From Dunaliella salina (taxonomy: Eukaryota > Chlorophyta > Chlorophyceae > Chlamydomonadales > Dunaliellaceae), in NCBI GenBank assembly GCA_002284615.2, contig MU070417.1, positions 1 to 10,642 of the forward strand: a DNA stretch of 10,642 nt, in the 5' to 3' direction. How positions within the stretch are numbered: the first letter of the stretch is position 1; the number at the start of each line of letters is the position of its first letter. The position numbers and the translations under genes were made by a program. The notes beneath the pieces are model-generated. The model did no database searches and was not told where the DNA came from. It worked only from the letters and a program-made list of their open reading frames with translations. Shown piece by piece: positions 1 to 8,048 of this stretch.

Positions 1-70
<70 letters not shown>
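1..70. repeat. (AC)n microsatellite
   Basis: About 35 AC dinucleotides with two G interruptions near positions 25 and 33. The run continues off the left edge, so its true length is unknown. It directly abuts the left arm of the inverted repeat that starts at 72. Long AC runs are typical of eukaryotic nuclear DNA. Confidence 0.97.
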
Positions 71-71
<1 letters not shown>

Positions 72-72
<1 letters not shown>

Positions 73-146
73 TATCCCCTTTTCCTTAATTGATGTGAGG
101 AGTGTTTTCACTGCCTGCGTAGTTTTTCTTTTTCTTTTCTTTCCTG
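72..146 (+). repeat. Left arm of a ~74-bp inverted repeat
   Basis: Reverse-complementing 1071-1143 gives a sequence that aligns along this whole arm with roughly nine differences including one 2-base gap (counted by eye). The shared core reads CCTTTTCCTTAATTG, then after a variable stretch CTGCGTAGTTTTTCTTTT. Similarity stops at the microsatellite on the outer side and soon after the pyrimidine-rich tract on the inner side. It may be a terminal inverted repeat of a small DNA transposon or foldback element, or two opposed copies of an unknown repeat. Confidence 0.8.
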
Positions 147-148
147 TG

Positions 149-388
149 TTATCTTAGAAGAAAGTATGCACATCTTTTGGTGCCTTTCCTGCTCACAGAG
201 TTGTGCCAGATAATACAGGATCTTTTTTTGTCTGATGCTTGCTCTCCGGATGTAGTTTGCTTTTCCCAAAGCCGGATGTAGTTCGTTTTTTCTTAAACCA
301 GATACTCAAGACTTATTGCTTCATGTCTAAGCTTATGGATTTCTTTAAGAGCACCGAGCAGCCAAACTATCAGGCTGAAGGTTATGTC
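149..388. other. Mostly unassigned sequence with a 26-bp tandem duplication
   Basis: No convincing gene. The only internal structure is a pair of adjacent 26-base units at 246-271 and 272-297, both starting CCGGATGTAGTT. Each contains a Pro-Asp-Val-Val reading, in different frames, about 60 codons before the conserved tail motif of the next fragment. This could be the PD part of a PD-(D/E)xK-like tail, but the match is weak. Confidence 0.5.
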
Positions 389-640
389 CTTGTAAACCTT
401 GTGAACCTTGTAAACCTATTCATTTCTACAAAGTACCGCAATAACAGAGTCACATTGCACACCATACTATTTGGAGTTGCTGCAACTCTTCCCTCCACTA
501 TTGATCCCCTCTGCAAACTTGGCCTAGCCAAAGAAGAAGCCCACAAAACTGCAAAAGATCTCCACTATCATGCTGTAACAAACATTTATAATACCAAAAA
601 TGCCATCCAGTTCAGCAGCGTAAGCAACGAGGTTTTGGGG
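246..640 (+). pseudogene. C-terminal tail fragment of the retroelement second ORF (copy 1)
   Basis: The secure part begins near 425 and reads RNNRVTLHTILFGV, then TIDPLCKLGL and a basic stretch ending near NAIQF (about 440-615). The same block occurs on the minus strand at 2385-2190 (VALHTILIGVAGT, TIDPLCKIGL) and, more decayed, at 4030-4145 (RNNEVTLHTI). Upstream is a triple 9-base repeat at 389-415 (CTTGTAAAC type) that encodes VNLVNLVNL. A reading near 320-380 may be an eroded version of the ExK region, with its acidic residue lost. There is no start and no catalytic set, so this is a 5'-truncated, dead retroelement end. The 186-residue frame beginning at 239 is a chance extension of this remnant rather than a host gene. 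Confidence 0.65.
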
Positions 641-832
641 GAGGGGGCTTGGGGCGGACTGCGTACAGGACAGCGAGGCACGCAGCTGGACGGATGGCCA
701 ACGACCTGCCGGACCTACATTAGCTGGGCTGCTCATACCTGGCCTTCGTTGGTGGGGCTCACTGTTAGTTTCAGCGCTGACTGTTGGATCTTTCCTTAAT
801 GCACGCTGGTTGTGTCCAGCGTAGACTCCTGC
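616..832 (+). mobile_element. 3' untranslated end of the retroelement (copy 1)
   Basis: After the tail coding block comes a G-rich tract (TTTTGGGGGAGGGGGCTT, near 633) and a segment shared with the minus-strand copy (core ACAGCGAGGC then CAGCTGGACGGATGGC, near 669-697). From 692 to about 832 the sequence matches 3174-3316 at roughly 85% by eye, including the hairpin at 803-822. Both copies lose similarity just past the hairpin, as expected if this is the 3' terminus of the element. No poly(A) or short tandem tail is evident after 832. Confidence 0.7.
803..822 (+). other. Hairpin at the presumed 3' end of the element
   Basis: ACGCTGG and CCAGCGT form a perfect 7-bp stem around the loop TTGTGT. 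The homologous copy at 3283-3302 keeps the stem except for one changed base. Some LINE reverse transcriptases recognise a 3' stem-loop in their RNA, so this is a candidate recognition structure. That role is inferred from position and conservation only. Confidence 0.6.
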
Positions 833-1070
833 TTTTAGGACAAGTTCAGGACATGACGCCCAGACAGGATTTGTTTCTACCTGTGCAATTTGTCGATGCT
901 TCTGGCAGAGCCAACTCAAAATAACCTCAATTGGTATCCAGCTAAAGCATCTTATTCAACATCTATGCACACTGGAAATACTGGAAGTACATTGTTCAGG
1001 TATATCTGATCGAAACAAGGGGTGCTGATTTTGCATGCTCTCGCAATGGCATGCTAATTCCACGGTGCCA
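833..1070. other. Unassigned, between the 3' end fragment and the right inverted-repeat arm
   Basis: No motif, repeat or credible gene was recognised. The minus-strand frame covering 524-919 runs through the 3' UTR repeat and is not conserved as protein in the other copy. Confidence 0.5.
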
Positions 1071-1143
1071 AGGAAAGAAAAAGAAAAGAAAAACTACGCA
1101 GACAGAGAAACTCTCCCTACACCAATTAAGGAAAAGGAGACAC
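1071..1143 (-). repeat. Right arm of the ~74-bp inverted repeat
   Basis: This is the reverse complement of 72-146 with about nine differences. It starts with a purine-rich AGGAAAGAAAAAG tract and ends with CCAATTAAGGAAAAGGAGAC. The two arms enclose about 0.9 kb that includes the retroelement fragment at 246-832. Confidence 0.8.
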
Positions 1144-2104
1144 ATTGAGCCCCCTCCACCACAAGGTATGAAAAATGTACCAAAACTTGTACTGTTTCAA
1201 AATGCCTGCAAGCCTGGGCTTAAGCCCATGGGCTCAATCATGCTGTCGTTGATCCTCTGGCGACCTTCAAGCTGTGATTTATGCATCTGAGTCGTGATCA
1301 CTTTGATGCTGCATCAACAGTAGAGCGTGATGGTTTGAAGTGGATTGAGAATTTGAATTTGCTCAAAAGTACACAAAACATGAAAGAAGGGGTGCATGAG
1401 AGAAAGGGTCCATGTAGATCACTGCATCCTTCTTGTCGCACCTTGCCTTCCTCCTTGCAAGCTAAACTAGCTCGTACCCGTCTGTGTGCCACTGTCAACA
1501 CATCACGAATGTAAGCAAGTGCATGCATGGCTCCAGGCATGGCAAACGTCCATCCAGGGATGCATGGGTCTCCTGACACACACAGGTCAGAAAAGAGATC
1601 GAGTCATTGATACAGTTTTGGGTTTACAAGGGTTAAACCCCTTGTCCCCAAAAAAGGGACCCTCGAATGTGAAAGTTTTCATGTGTGTGGCTCCACACAT
1701 GGGCCTATTGCTTGATTCTCTAACTTCTTCAGGCTTGCCTGAATTCGAATTCAAAGGAATTCTTTTGGTGGGGATTTCGGGGCTCACCGCGGACATGCCT
1801 CATATCATCATCAGGGGGGTGTACTGTAGTCATTCCCCGGTACAGACTACCGGGCCGGTTGTGTCGCCAGTTGCGGGCTCTCCTGGAACTCCGGCCTCCG
1901 CGCATGGGAGATGGACGCAACGATCCTCGATTACGTACCAGACTGAGCACTTTTTAAACTCACTTTTAATTCTGCGAAACGGCCAAGAATCAAGAACTTA
2001 GCTCACTGAAATATTTTTTCTTGAGGGCACCATAGGAGACGAATCGCAAAACCTACAACACAGCACCAGAAAATGCTCAATATATTGAATGTGTACGCAT
2101 GGGT
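1144..2104. other. About 960 bp with no recognisable gene; several palindromes
   Basis: No open frame here shows a recognisable domain. The 171-residue frame at 1486-2001 has low-complexity, non-conserved content. Local structures are a perfect 14-base palindrome TGGGCTTAAGCCCA (1215-1228), an imperfect one around ACAAGGGTTAAACCCCTTGT (1626-1645), a 7-bp hairpin around GTGTGTGGCTCCACACAT (about 1683-1700), and a doubled EcoRI-like palindrome GAATTCGAATTC (1741-1752). It may be old dispersed repeat, but nothing in the window pairs with it. Confidence 0.5.
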
Positions 2105-3030
2105 CCTCCGCCATCCGTCCAGCTGCGCGCCTCGCTGTCCTGTGCGCGGCCCGCCCTGCAGCCCCCTCCCCCAATCCCGCATAGCTTATGTTGCTGAACT
2201 GGATGGCATTTTTGGTGTTGTAATTTTTGTTAGGCTCTTTACTGCGTGAAAGTGGAGATCTTTTGTGGGCTTTGCCTTTAAAGACAAATTAGGCCAATTT
2301 TGCAGAGGGGATCAATAGTGTAGAGATTGGAGATTGTTCCAGCAACTCCTATTAGTATAGTGTGCAATGCGACTCTGTTGCAGTGCGTGCTCCAAAGAAC
2401 GTTTGTGCGCAGGCGCCTGCTCTCAATGGTGTGTTTGCGCTGATTTTGTGCAGTGTGGAGAATTTGTTCTGGTTTGGTGTCAAAACAAAATTTGAGCTCA
2501 ATGAGGTGGATACCTCTGCCTCTGGGATTCATATCTTGCGGATGATGTGTGAAGTCCCTACAGATCTGCCTTCCAGGGACAAAACTAAAATCCCAGATCT
2601 GCCTTCCAGAGACAAAACTAGAATCCCATCAGGTTGACTGAGTTGTGTATTTGGAGATTGTCTGGATGGAAACAGTTAATTTGGAATGCTTCCATTGGAC
2701 ACTATTTGGAATTTCCATCTCCAGGGAGCATAGCTTCTCTGTATTGCATGCATCCATCTTTTGCTACAGTGTAAGGTCCAAAGTTTCCTTTGCTGAATGC
2801 TTCACTGCAGATGCTGAGTGCTTGATGGTGGTTCATTCTGTTACCTGTGGGTGATTGCATCTGAGTAAGGTGCGGGAATGCTATCAGGTGCACCACAAAG
2901 AGGGCAAACAGAAGGCCCAGGGTGGCCACTGGAGCGTCCGGCATATTTGCCATTGTACAGGGTGTCTGTTCAATATTTGAGGACATTGGTACAGGCGTTG
3001 CAAATGCTAGGGATCCATTCCACAAATTCT
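2105..3030 (-). pseudogene. C-terminal CCHC knuckle plus PD-(D/E)xK-like tail of the retroelement (copy 2)
   Basis: Read on the minus strand from about 3000 downward, the pieces appear in order across several frames. NVLKY-stop-TDTLYNGKYA (near 2998-2940) leads to CPLCGAPDSI (about 2906-2877), the first half of a CCHC knuckle. NHHQALSICSEAFSKGNFG follows (about 2840-2785), then PDGILVLS (near 2633), IHLIELKFCFDTKPE (near 2511), and VALHTILIGVAGT with TIDPLCKIGL (about 2369-2290). The G-rich 3' UTR start ends the copy near 2105. PD followed by E-L-K fits the PD-(D/E)xK nuclease pattern, and CCHC followed by such a nuclease is the C-terminal arrangement of R2-type LINEs. At least two frameshifts and one TGA make it inactive. 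It lies opposite in orientation to copies 1 and 3. Confidence 0.7.
2561..2626 (-). repeat. 33-bp tandem duplication next to the PD motif
   Basis: Two adjacent 33-base units (2561-2593 and 2594-2626) differ at two positions. On the minus strand each encodes the 11 residues GILVLSLEGRS, directly after the Pro-Asp at 2633-2628. The unit is a whole number of codons, so the duplication itself keeps frame. Confidence 0.95.
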
Positions 3031-3173
3031 TCTGGCTCTCATTAAAGACCTCTCATGCACAAAATGCTAGTATGCACCGGTCCCGATCCAACACCCCACC
3101 AACCTGACAAAGTACACGTGCACAAAAAGCACAAGCTTGGCTCTGCTGATACTTCTGGCTACCATTACAGTAT
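3031..3173. other. Short unassigned gap between two retroelement fragments
   Basis: No conserved motif was seen. It may contain the start of the minus-strand copy, but no protein similarity to the other copies could be followed past about 3030. Confidence 0.4.
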
Positions 3174-3316
3174 ATGGCCAACGACCCACCGGACCCACAT
3201 TAGCTGGGCCGCTCGTAGCTAGCCTTCGTTAGTGGGGCACACTGTTAGTTCTAGCGCTGACTGTCGAGTCTTTCCTGAATGCACGCTGGTTATGTCCAGC
3301 ATAGACTTCTTTCTTC
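3174..3316 (+). mobile_element. 3' UTR fragment of the retroelement (copy 3)
   Basis: Begins ATGGCCAACGACC and matches 692-832 over its whole length at about 85%, through the hairpin and the following TAGACT. None of the tail coding region precedes it, so it looks like a heavily 5'-truncated insertion, the usual product of incomplete LINE reverse transcription. The decayed + strand tail copy begins immediately after it. Confidence 0.75.
3283..3302 (+). other. Second copy of the 3' terminal hairpin
   Basis: ACGCTGG, loop TTATGT, CCAGCAT. It is homologous to 803-822, with the stem kept except for one C-A mismatch near its base. Loop and stem differ by one base each from the other copy. Confidence 0.6.
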
Positions 3317-3329
3317 AATAGATGGCAGA

Positions 3330-4150
3330 GGCTCAACTCTGCCCCACAACCCGCTTCCCAAATCACCACACAGTCAACATCCAAGCTCACAGTCCAAATT
3401 TTCAACTTGCTAACAAGGAGACCAACAACTCCTTACGGGAGAATCCTGAGACACCCTTAAACAGCAAATTAATGTAATAGAGTAACGAACAGACACAGTG
3501 TGCACACAAAAACATGCCTTCAATTTCAACTTTTCTCCTTCCAATTCTTTAAGATTCCCACTATGTGATGATACAGACATCATTGATCACATATTCCTGA
3601 ATTGTCGACAATGAATGGGATGCACACCAACAGACATCATGCGAGCCTTAGACTCTTTGTCAAAGCCCTCAGCAAAGGCCGGTATGGCTCATCCTTTGTT
3701 GTTATGGATGGCTGCGACAATGAAAAACTCTAGAAACAGGGCATGCACGTACCTCAAAACGTGGCACAAGACATTCCTAATAGGGTGTTCCCTAATGCCA
3801 ATGACTCTTTAGTCAGCCACCGGAGCCGCCCGAATTTCATCTTTGTGCGCTATATCCCAGGGCGACTAGTCCACTTTTTTGATCCCTCTTAGATCCCTGT
3901 TCGTGACAGGGACATCCACCTTGTTGAATTTAAATTCTCCCCCGACCCCTTACCACTTTGGAACGTGTAGCAGCTCAACCATCTCACACTGTAGGCAGAC
4001 TTAAATCGCGCACAAGAGATCCAAAGAGGAATAACGAAGTGACCCTGCACACCATTCGGTGTGGCTGGCACTATGTAAAAAGTGGGTACACAATCAAGCC
4101 TCTTGTGAATCTGCGCCTTACCGAGCAAAAAGCTCAGACACTAGCATCCT
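3330..4150 (+). pseudogene. C-terminal CCHC knuckle plus PD-(D/E)xK-like tail (copy 4, + strand)
   Basis: Pieces occur in the same order as in the minus-strand copy. NKETNNS is near 3412 and RTDTV with QKHAFNF near 3485-3525. FPLC-x7-H-x4-C spans 3555-3605 (a CCHC knuckle whose first Cys codon is now TTC). ASLRLFVKALSKGRYGSSF is near 3640-3697. RPN lies at 3827-3835 where RPD is expected, and IHLVEFKF carries the E-x-K at 3926-3934. RNNEVTLHTI with GYTIKPL runs from about 4027. All three frames are needed, with in-frame stops (for example TAG at 3890). RPD followed by ExK after a CCHC knuckle is the pattern of restriction-like LINE endonucleases; here the Asp is lost. The 65- and 70-residue frames at 3615-3812 and 3958-4170 are parts or shadows of this remnant. 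Confidence 0.7.
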
Positions 4151-4165
4151 GGGGGGGGGGGGGGN
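4151..4165. other. 14-G run ending in N: probable assembly gap or unsequenced homopolymer
   Basis: Fourteen G at 4151-4164 and an N at 4165, flanked by CTAGC (4141) and GCTAG (4166). The tail coding homology of copy 4 stops exactly here, while copies 1 and 2 continue for another 20-25 codons plus a 3' UTR. The true distance between the left and right sides is therefore uncertain. Confidence 0.8.
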
Positions 4166-4255
4166 GCTAGGCTGTTGTGCAAGATCAGCGTAAAACACAC
4201 CTCAGCAACCTGGGAGCACACATGACACCCCCCCCACCACCACCAGTTGTTGAGA
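4166..4255 (+). other. Junction or leader upstream of the endonuclease ORF
   Basis: Ninety bases with a C-rich tract (4226-4244). One frame stays open from 4171 and ends at TAA 4267-4269, overlapping the endonuclease start at 4256 in another frame. It could be the 5' leader of the long copy or the last codons of the preceding tail ORF; the N at 4165 prevents a decision. Confidence 0.4.
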
Positions 4256-4702
4256 ATGTGGATGTTTAACGTCCAGGGTCAGCTAAAACCATCCGAACAA
4301 AGGACAAGTTTACTCGAGCTGATGGAAAGAGAGATGCCAGTGAGGCAGGGTTGCTGGGATTCTGGGTTTGCTGTTCCTTGCTGCACTCCCGCATGATGCA
4401 GCACAGCACTTATTCTTCGCACAAGACATACTCAGCTTTGGTACATGGTTGCCAGGCCTGGTCCCCTATGCCCCTCCCAGGGCAATGGGAGACTTTTCTG
4501 TCATCTGCTCGGTTTACAATGCTGAGAATAAGTGACGTCAAATCCAGACCAATATACTACCAATTCTCAACTGATTCGCCAGTCTATTTGCAATCCTTGC
4601 TTTACCTGCAAACTTGGCTCCTTGAGTGACCACAGACCCCTTCTGCTTAGCATACCTACCAGCATCCTTGATGTCTCCATAACACGTATAACCAACCCCT
4701 AG
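4256..4702 (+). pseudogene. AP-type endonuclease domain, internally deleted and frameshifted
   Basis: The proposed start ATG 4256 opens with MWMFNVQGQL, matching the first beta-strand motif of AP-like LINE endonucleases (N of the LNVQG type). In another frame, FSVICSVYNAEN (about 4494-4529) fits the central strand before the missing GDxN motif. Back in the first frame LSDHRPLLLSI (4622-4654) is the C-terminal SDH motif with the catalytic His. Only about 123 codons separate the first motif and SDH, where roughly 200 are usual, so some 80 residues including GDxN are gone. Stops lie near 4394, 4531 and at 4700-4702. In a live element this enzyme nicks target DNA to prime reverse transcription; here it cannot be active. 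Confidence 0.72.
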
Positions 4703-5501
4703 CCAACCAGGCAACCACCCCGCATAGTTCTGGCCCGCGCTGTCAGCAGCTCTGATCAGCAAACCTTCATGCAATCTGTTCTTGACCCCACACATGGAGT
4801 CATCCAGGAGCTTGAAGGAACTCTGCAAGTGCTCAACCCAGCCTACACAGAAGCTAGCACTTTCCTCAAAAACCTCAGGTCAACGAGTGCCAAAACTACC
4901 AAGAAGCTCATCTCTCTTTGCCATAAACCTGCCCCTGAAATCCTAGAGGACCTGGCTGACAAAGTTACCAACCTCACACATTCCTCCCACGACGTTGCAC
5001 AAAAAATTTGCGAGACCAAAACTATCTCTGAAGACCATAGACACTACAACCCAAGACCTGTCGGCAACAAGCGCAACTCTCTGCTGAAAAGACTAGGCCA
5101 GATCAGAGCTATCCAGAAACATGTCCTCTTGCCCTTTGTCAACGCCAAGGACCCGACTTCCAACGTGCTAGAGCAAGTCAAGGGCAATGAAGCCTTCAAG
5201 GCTTAAGTTACATAAGGCAATCTCAGAGCTAAGAACGCTCAATCCCAACCTACCTTTACAAGAACAGCTGGAACATCTTTTAAAATCCACCAGAGAAACT
5301 ATATCTAGCATTGACCGGGCCAAAAACACTCAACAAACCAAGCAAGCTTGCAAACAGCAATGCAAACTTGCTATCAAAAACCCAAAGAAAGCACACAAAG
5401 ATATCTTCAAGGATAAGAATGCACAACCAAGAGCTGGCTTGCAAGCCCTATACAACCCTAGAGATAACCATCTCGAAACGGAACCCAAGAAAATTGCATA
5501 A
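4703..5501 (+). pseudogene. Linker between endonuclease and reverse transcriptase, with one frameshift
   Basis: Open in the endonuclease frame from 4703 to 5206, then continued in the next frame from about 5187-5207 (KAISELRTLNPNLPLQEQL) to a TAA at 5499-5501. The content is polar, Lys/Gln-rich and probably helical, typical of the spacer between nuclease and reverse transcriptase in LINE proteins. One indel near 5187-5206 explains the frame change, and the stop interrupts an otherwise continuous frame into the reverse transcriptase. No separate function is implied. Confidence 0.7.
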
Positions 5502-8048
5502 ATTGTAGAAAAATACCACAGCAATGCTCTCAAAAACGTCAATATAAAAATTGGAAAATACCTTCCAGAAGAAGCACCCAGAAGCTATCCCTGGGAGCAA
5601 GCAGGCGCATCAACACATGTTCCCGACCCCTTCACCTTCCAGTCTCAAATAACCAAAGACGAATTAGAGGGGAGACAAGAAAGAGACTGGCTCCGCTCCA
5701 AGATCCTTGACAGAAGTGCCTTCCGCGAATGCATAAAGACTCTGAGCAACAACAGGTCTCCAGGGCCGGATGGCATAGCCAATGAGCTCTTGAGGATGTT
5801 CCCTACAGAGATCCAAGAAACTATACACAAGCTCTTCATCATAATGTGGGCCACGCGTCTCACCCCTGTAATCTGGAAAACAAGCAGAACAATCCTGATA
5901 GACAAGGGAAAAGGAGAAGAAACTAACCTTTCCTCCTACAGACCAATAGGAATCGCTAATACACTCTACAAACTCTGGACCCGCCTCATCACTAGTACAC
6001 TTTATGAATATGCTGAAGCACACTCCTTGCTCAGCAGCACGCAGGCTGGCTTCCGCAACCAAAAAGATACAATTCACCAGCTCCAAAATGTAATCATGAG
6101 CTTAGAAGACGCCAAATTCTTTAAGCAAGACATCTATGCCCTCATTGTAAATTTCACCTCCGCATTCAACACAACCGATCATGACCGTATGCTATGGATT
6201 ATGTATGACCTTGGCTTCCCCACTGATGCCATAGACACGGTTAAAAACCTATACGAGGACGCTACCACCCTCATCAGACTTGCCAATGGGACTGGTACAG
6301 GACGAATTCCCGTTGAAAGAGGCACTATTCAAGGCGACACATTGTCTCCTTTCCTATTCCTACTGTATATGGAACCCCTTCTCCGCTGGCTCCACGTAGG
6401 AGGGCGCGGTTACAAACACATCTGCATCCCTAATCAAAACCAAACTGTCTCTGAAACGCACCTGGCCAACATTCTAAGCAGCGCCTCCTTTGCTGATGAC
6501 CTACTCAGCAAGGCTAACACTATTCAAAACCTCAAAATTCAGGCCCGTAAGATTACACTTTATTCCGACTGGGCAGCGCTCATCATATCCGGTAGCAAGA
6601 CCAAAGTGACAGGCATCCTATATGGTCACCCGCCTAAAGACAATAATGGAGTGACACCCTCCCGGACTCTTTGCCAGCAACTTGAAAACAAAATTGACAT
6701 ACAAGGGCAAAAAGCACAGTTCATTACACCGGACACGCCTTTTCGCTATCTGGGAGTAGAACTAACCATGAACTTGAACTGGAAGCACCAAATACGGTGC
6801 ATGACTAATAATCTCAAAGAAAAGCTAGAAAACCTAAGAGAAACGTCTCTAACCCCAAGCCTAATTCTAAAGATTATTTGTACAGCTATCATACCCAGTC
6901 TGACTTATTCCTTTGCAGTCACCCCCTGCACCCCTACTAACCTTGAGATGTGGGATAATATGGTGGATATAATTATTAAAGACAAGTTTGGTCTGTGGAA
7001 TTGCACTGCTACTGCCATGATTCGAGAGGACACCTCTAATTGTGGCCTGGGTGTAACATCAATATCTGCGGAATACCATAGGCGAATGGCCCTTGCCCTT
7101 ACTCTGAGCTTAGAAGACCCTTCAATCAGACACCGCAATGTCACTATGAACCTCCTCACAATGCAAGTAAAACACTTGAAGGACCTAGCCACAGAGTACC
7201 TCACAACAAGAGAAGGAACAAACCATCGAATTAAGCGCCAACTAGACTACTGCATGAGAGCTCGTCAGCTCATCAGTGTCTACTCGAGCAAGCTCCACCT
7301 CACAAAACAAAGCATAAGTCTGTTCCTGGATGACTTCAAGATCATTGATGAGGCTCTCTCCCTCCATAAACCCCCGGCCCACTCCTTCCCAACGCTGATT
7401 GCTTGCATCACAAAACCCCTCCTAAGTCTAGACATCCAAGGACTCCATGAACTTACAACCACTAGCGGAACCCACATAATCACTGTGGCGCAACTCAAGA
7501 ACAAGCACTCAAAAATTACAAATAAAAGGAAAATAGTCCTCAACAGGTTGGCAGCCCTAGTCAACCTACCTCCTGATGTAGAATTAACCCAGGACATCAT
7601 ACATAAAAATCAGGAAGACAAAAATACTGCAGCTAACACACTCCCTAGATTTCGCCAGATCAACAACAGCCACATAAGCGAGCTGGTCGACACACACTTC
7701 AACGGTGCACCTCCAGACTCACCATGCCCAGAAACTATCCCCCTAACTGCACACACATCACAACCAGTACCCCCAACAGTACCCCCAACACAACCCTGTT
7801 CCAGAACCCGCTATACACACCCGCTTACAGGCCGCCGCACCAACCTGACAAATACCTCTGTCACTACCCCCAACCAAGACCCTAACAGAGCAACATGCAA
7901 TCGTGGGGCCAGCCTAGCAGAAATCAATAACAATCAATCCACCATCTCCTTTCCTTCCAGATGCAAGAAACAGCATGTGCAGCTGCTGATTTTTAAGTTA
8001 ATTATGTCCTTTCTTCTGTATTCAATGCACACCTTCCACCATTCGTGA
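5502..8048 (+). CDS. LINE-type reverse transcriptase, catalytic Asp replaced by Asn
   Basis: An uninterrupted frame of 848 codons, continuous with the linker apart from the TAA at 5499. Motifs in order are FRECIKTLSNNRSPGPDGI (to 5777), RPIGIANTLYKLW (from 5940), QAGFRNQKDT (near 6042), motif A IVNFTSAFNTTDHD with N at 6150-6152 where Asp is required, motif B GTIQGDTLSPF (6321), motif C FADD (6489-6500), and the thumb start FRYLGVELT (6741). AAT for GAT is a single G-to-A change and should abolish polymerisation. After about 7650 the protein becomes Pro/Thr-rich (PPTVPPTQP), and its last 30 residues look like read-through into unrelated sequence. The ATG at 5790 lies inside the domain and is not the natural start. 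In a working element this enzyme copies the element RNA at the nicked target. Confidence 0.93.
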   Translation: MVEKYHSNALKNVNIKIGKYLPEEAPRSYPWEQAGASTHVPDPFTFQSQITKDELEGRQERDWLRSKILDRSAFRECIKTLSNNRSPGPDGIANELLRMFPTEIQETIHKLFIIMWATRLTPVIWKTSRTILIDKGKGEETNLSSYRPIGIANTLYKLWTRLITSTLYEYAEAHSLLSSTQAGFRNQKDTIHQLQNVIMSLEDAKFFKQDIYALIVNFTSAFNTTDHDRMLWIMYDLGFPTDAIDTVKNLYEDATTLIRLANGTGTGRIPVERGTIQGDTLSPFLFLLYMEPLLRWLHVGGRGYKHICIPNQNQTVSETHLANILSSASFADDLLSKANTIQNLKIQARKITLYSDWAALIISGSKTKVTGILYGHPPKDNNGVTPSRTLCQQLENKIDIQGQKAQFITPDTPFRYLGVELTMNLNWKHQIRCMTNNLKEKLENLRETSLTPSLILKIICTAIIPSLTYSFAVTPCTPTNLEMWDNMVDIIIKDKFGLWNCTATAMIREDTSNCGLGVTSISAEYHRRMALALTLSLEDPSIRHRNVTMNLLTMQVKHLKDLATEYLTTREGTNHRIKRQLDYCMRARQLISVYSSKLHLTKQSISLFLDDFKIIDEALSLHKPPAHSFPTLIACITKPLLSLDIQGLHELTTTSGTHIITVAQLKNKHSKITNKRKIVLNRLAALVNLPPDVELTQDIIHKNQEDKNTAANTLPRFRQINNSHISELVDTHFNGAPPDSPCPETIPLTAHTSQPVPPTVPPTQPCSRTRYTHPLTGRRTNLTNTSVTTPNQDPNRATCNRGASLAEINNNQSTISFPSRCKKQHVQLLIFKLIMSFLLYSMHTFHHS

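Noticed and set aside
616..832. tRNA- or SINE-type promoter in the repeated 3' UTR
   Set aside because: No convincing A or B box; the segment follows the tail coding block, so it is better read as LINE 3' UTR.
524..919. 131-residue minus-strand open frame
   Set aside because: It runs antisense through the retroelement tail and 3' UTR. The homologous copies at 2105-2280 and 3174-3316 do not keep it open.
1486..2001. 171-residue + strand open frame, and the 73-residue minus frame at 1729-1950
   Set aside because: Neither shows a domain, a credible composition or a conserved counterpart in the window; the length is unremarkable for non-coding DNA at this base composition.
1584..2001. Long terminal repeat of an LTR element
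   Set aside because: No second copy, primer-binding site or TG...CA ends were found in the window; the palindromes alone do not support it.
4151..4164. G-quadruplex or telomere-like element
   Set aside because: A lone homopolymer next to an N is better explained by a sequencing or assembly artefact.
5790..8048. Treating ATG 5790 as the start of the reverse transcriptase
   Set aside because: The conserved SPGPDGI motif and the linker lie upstream in the same frame, so the ATG is internal.
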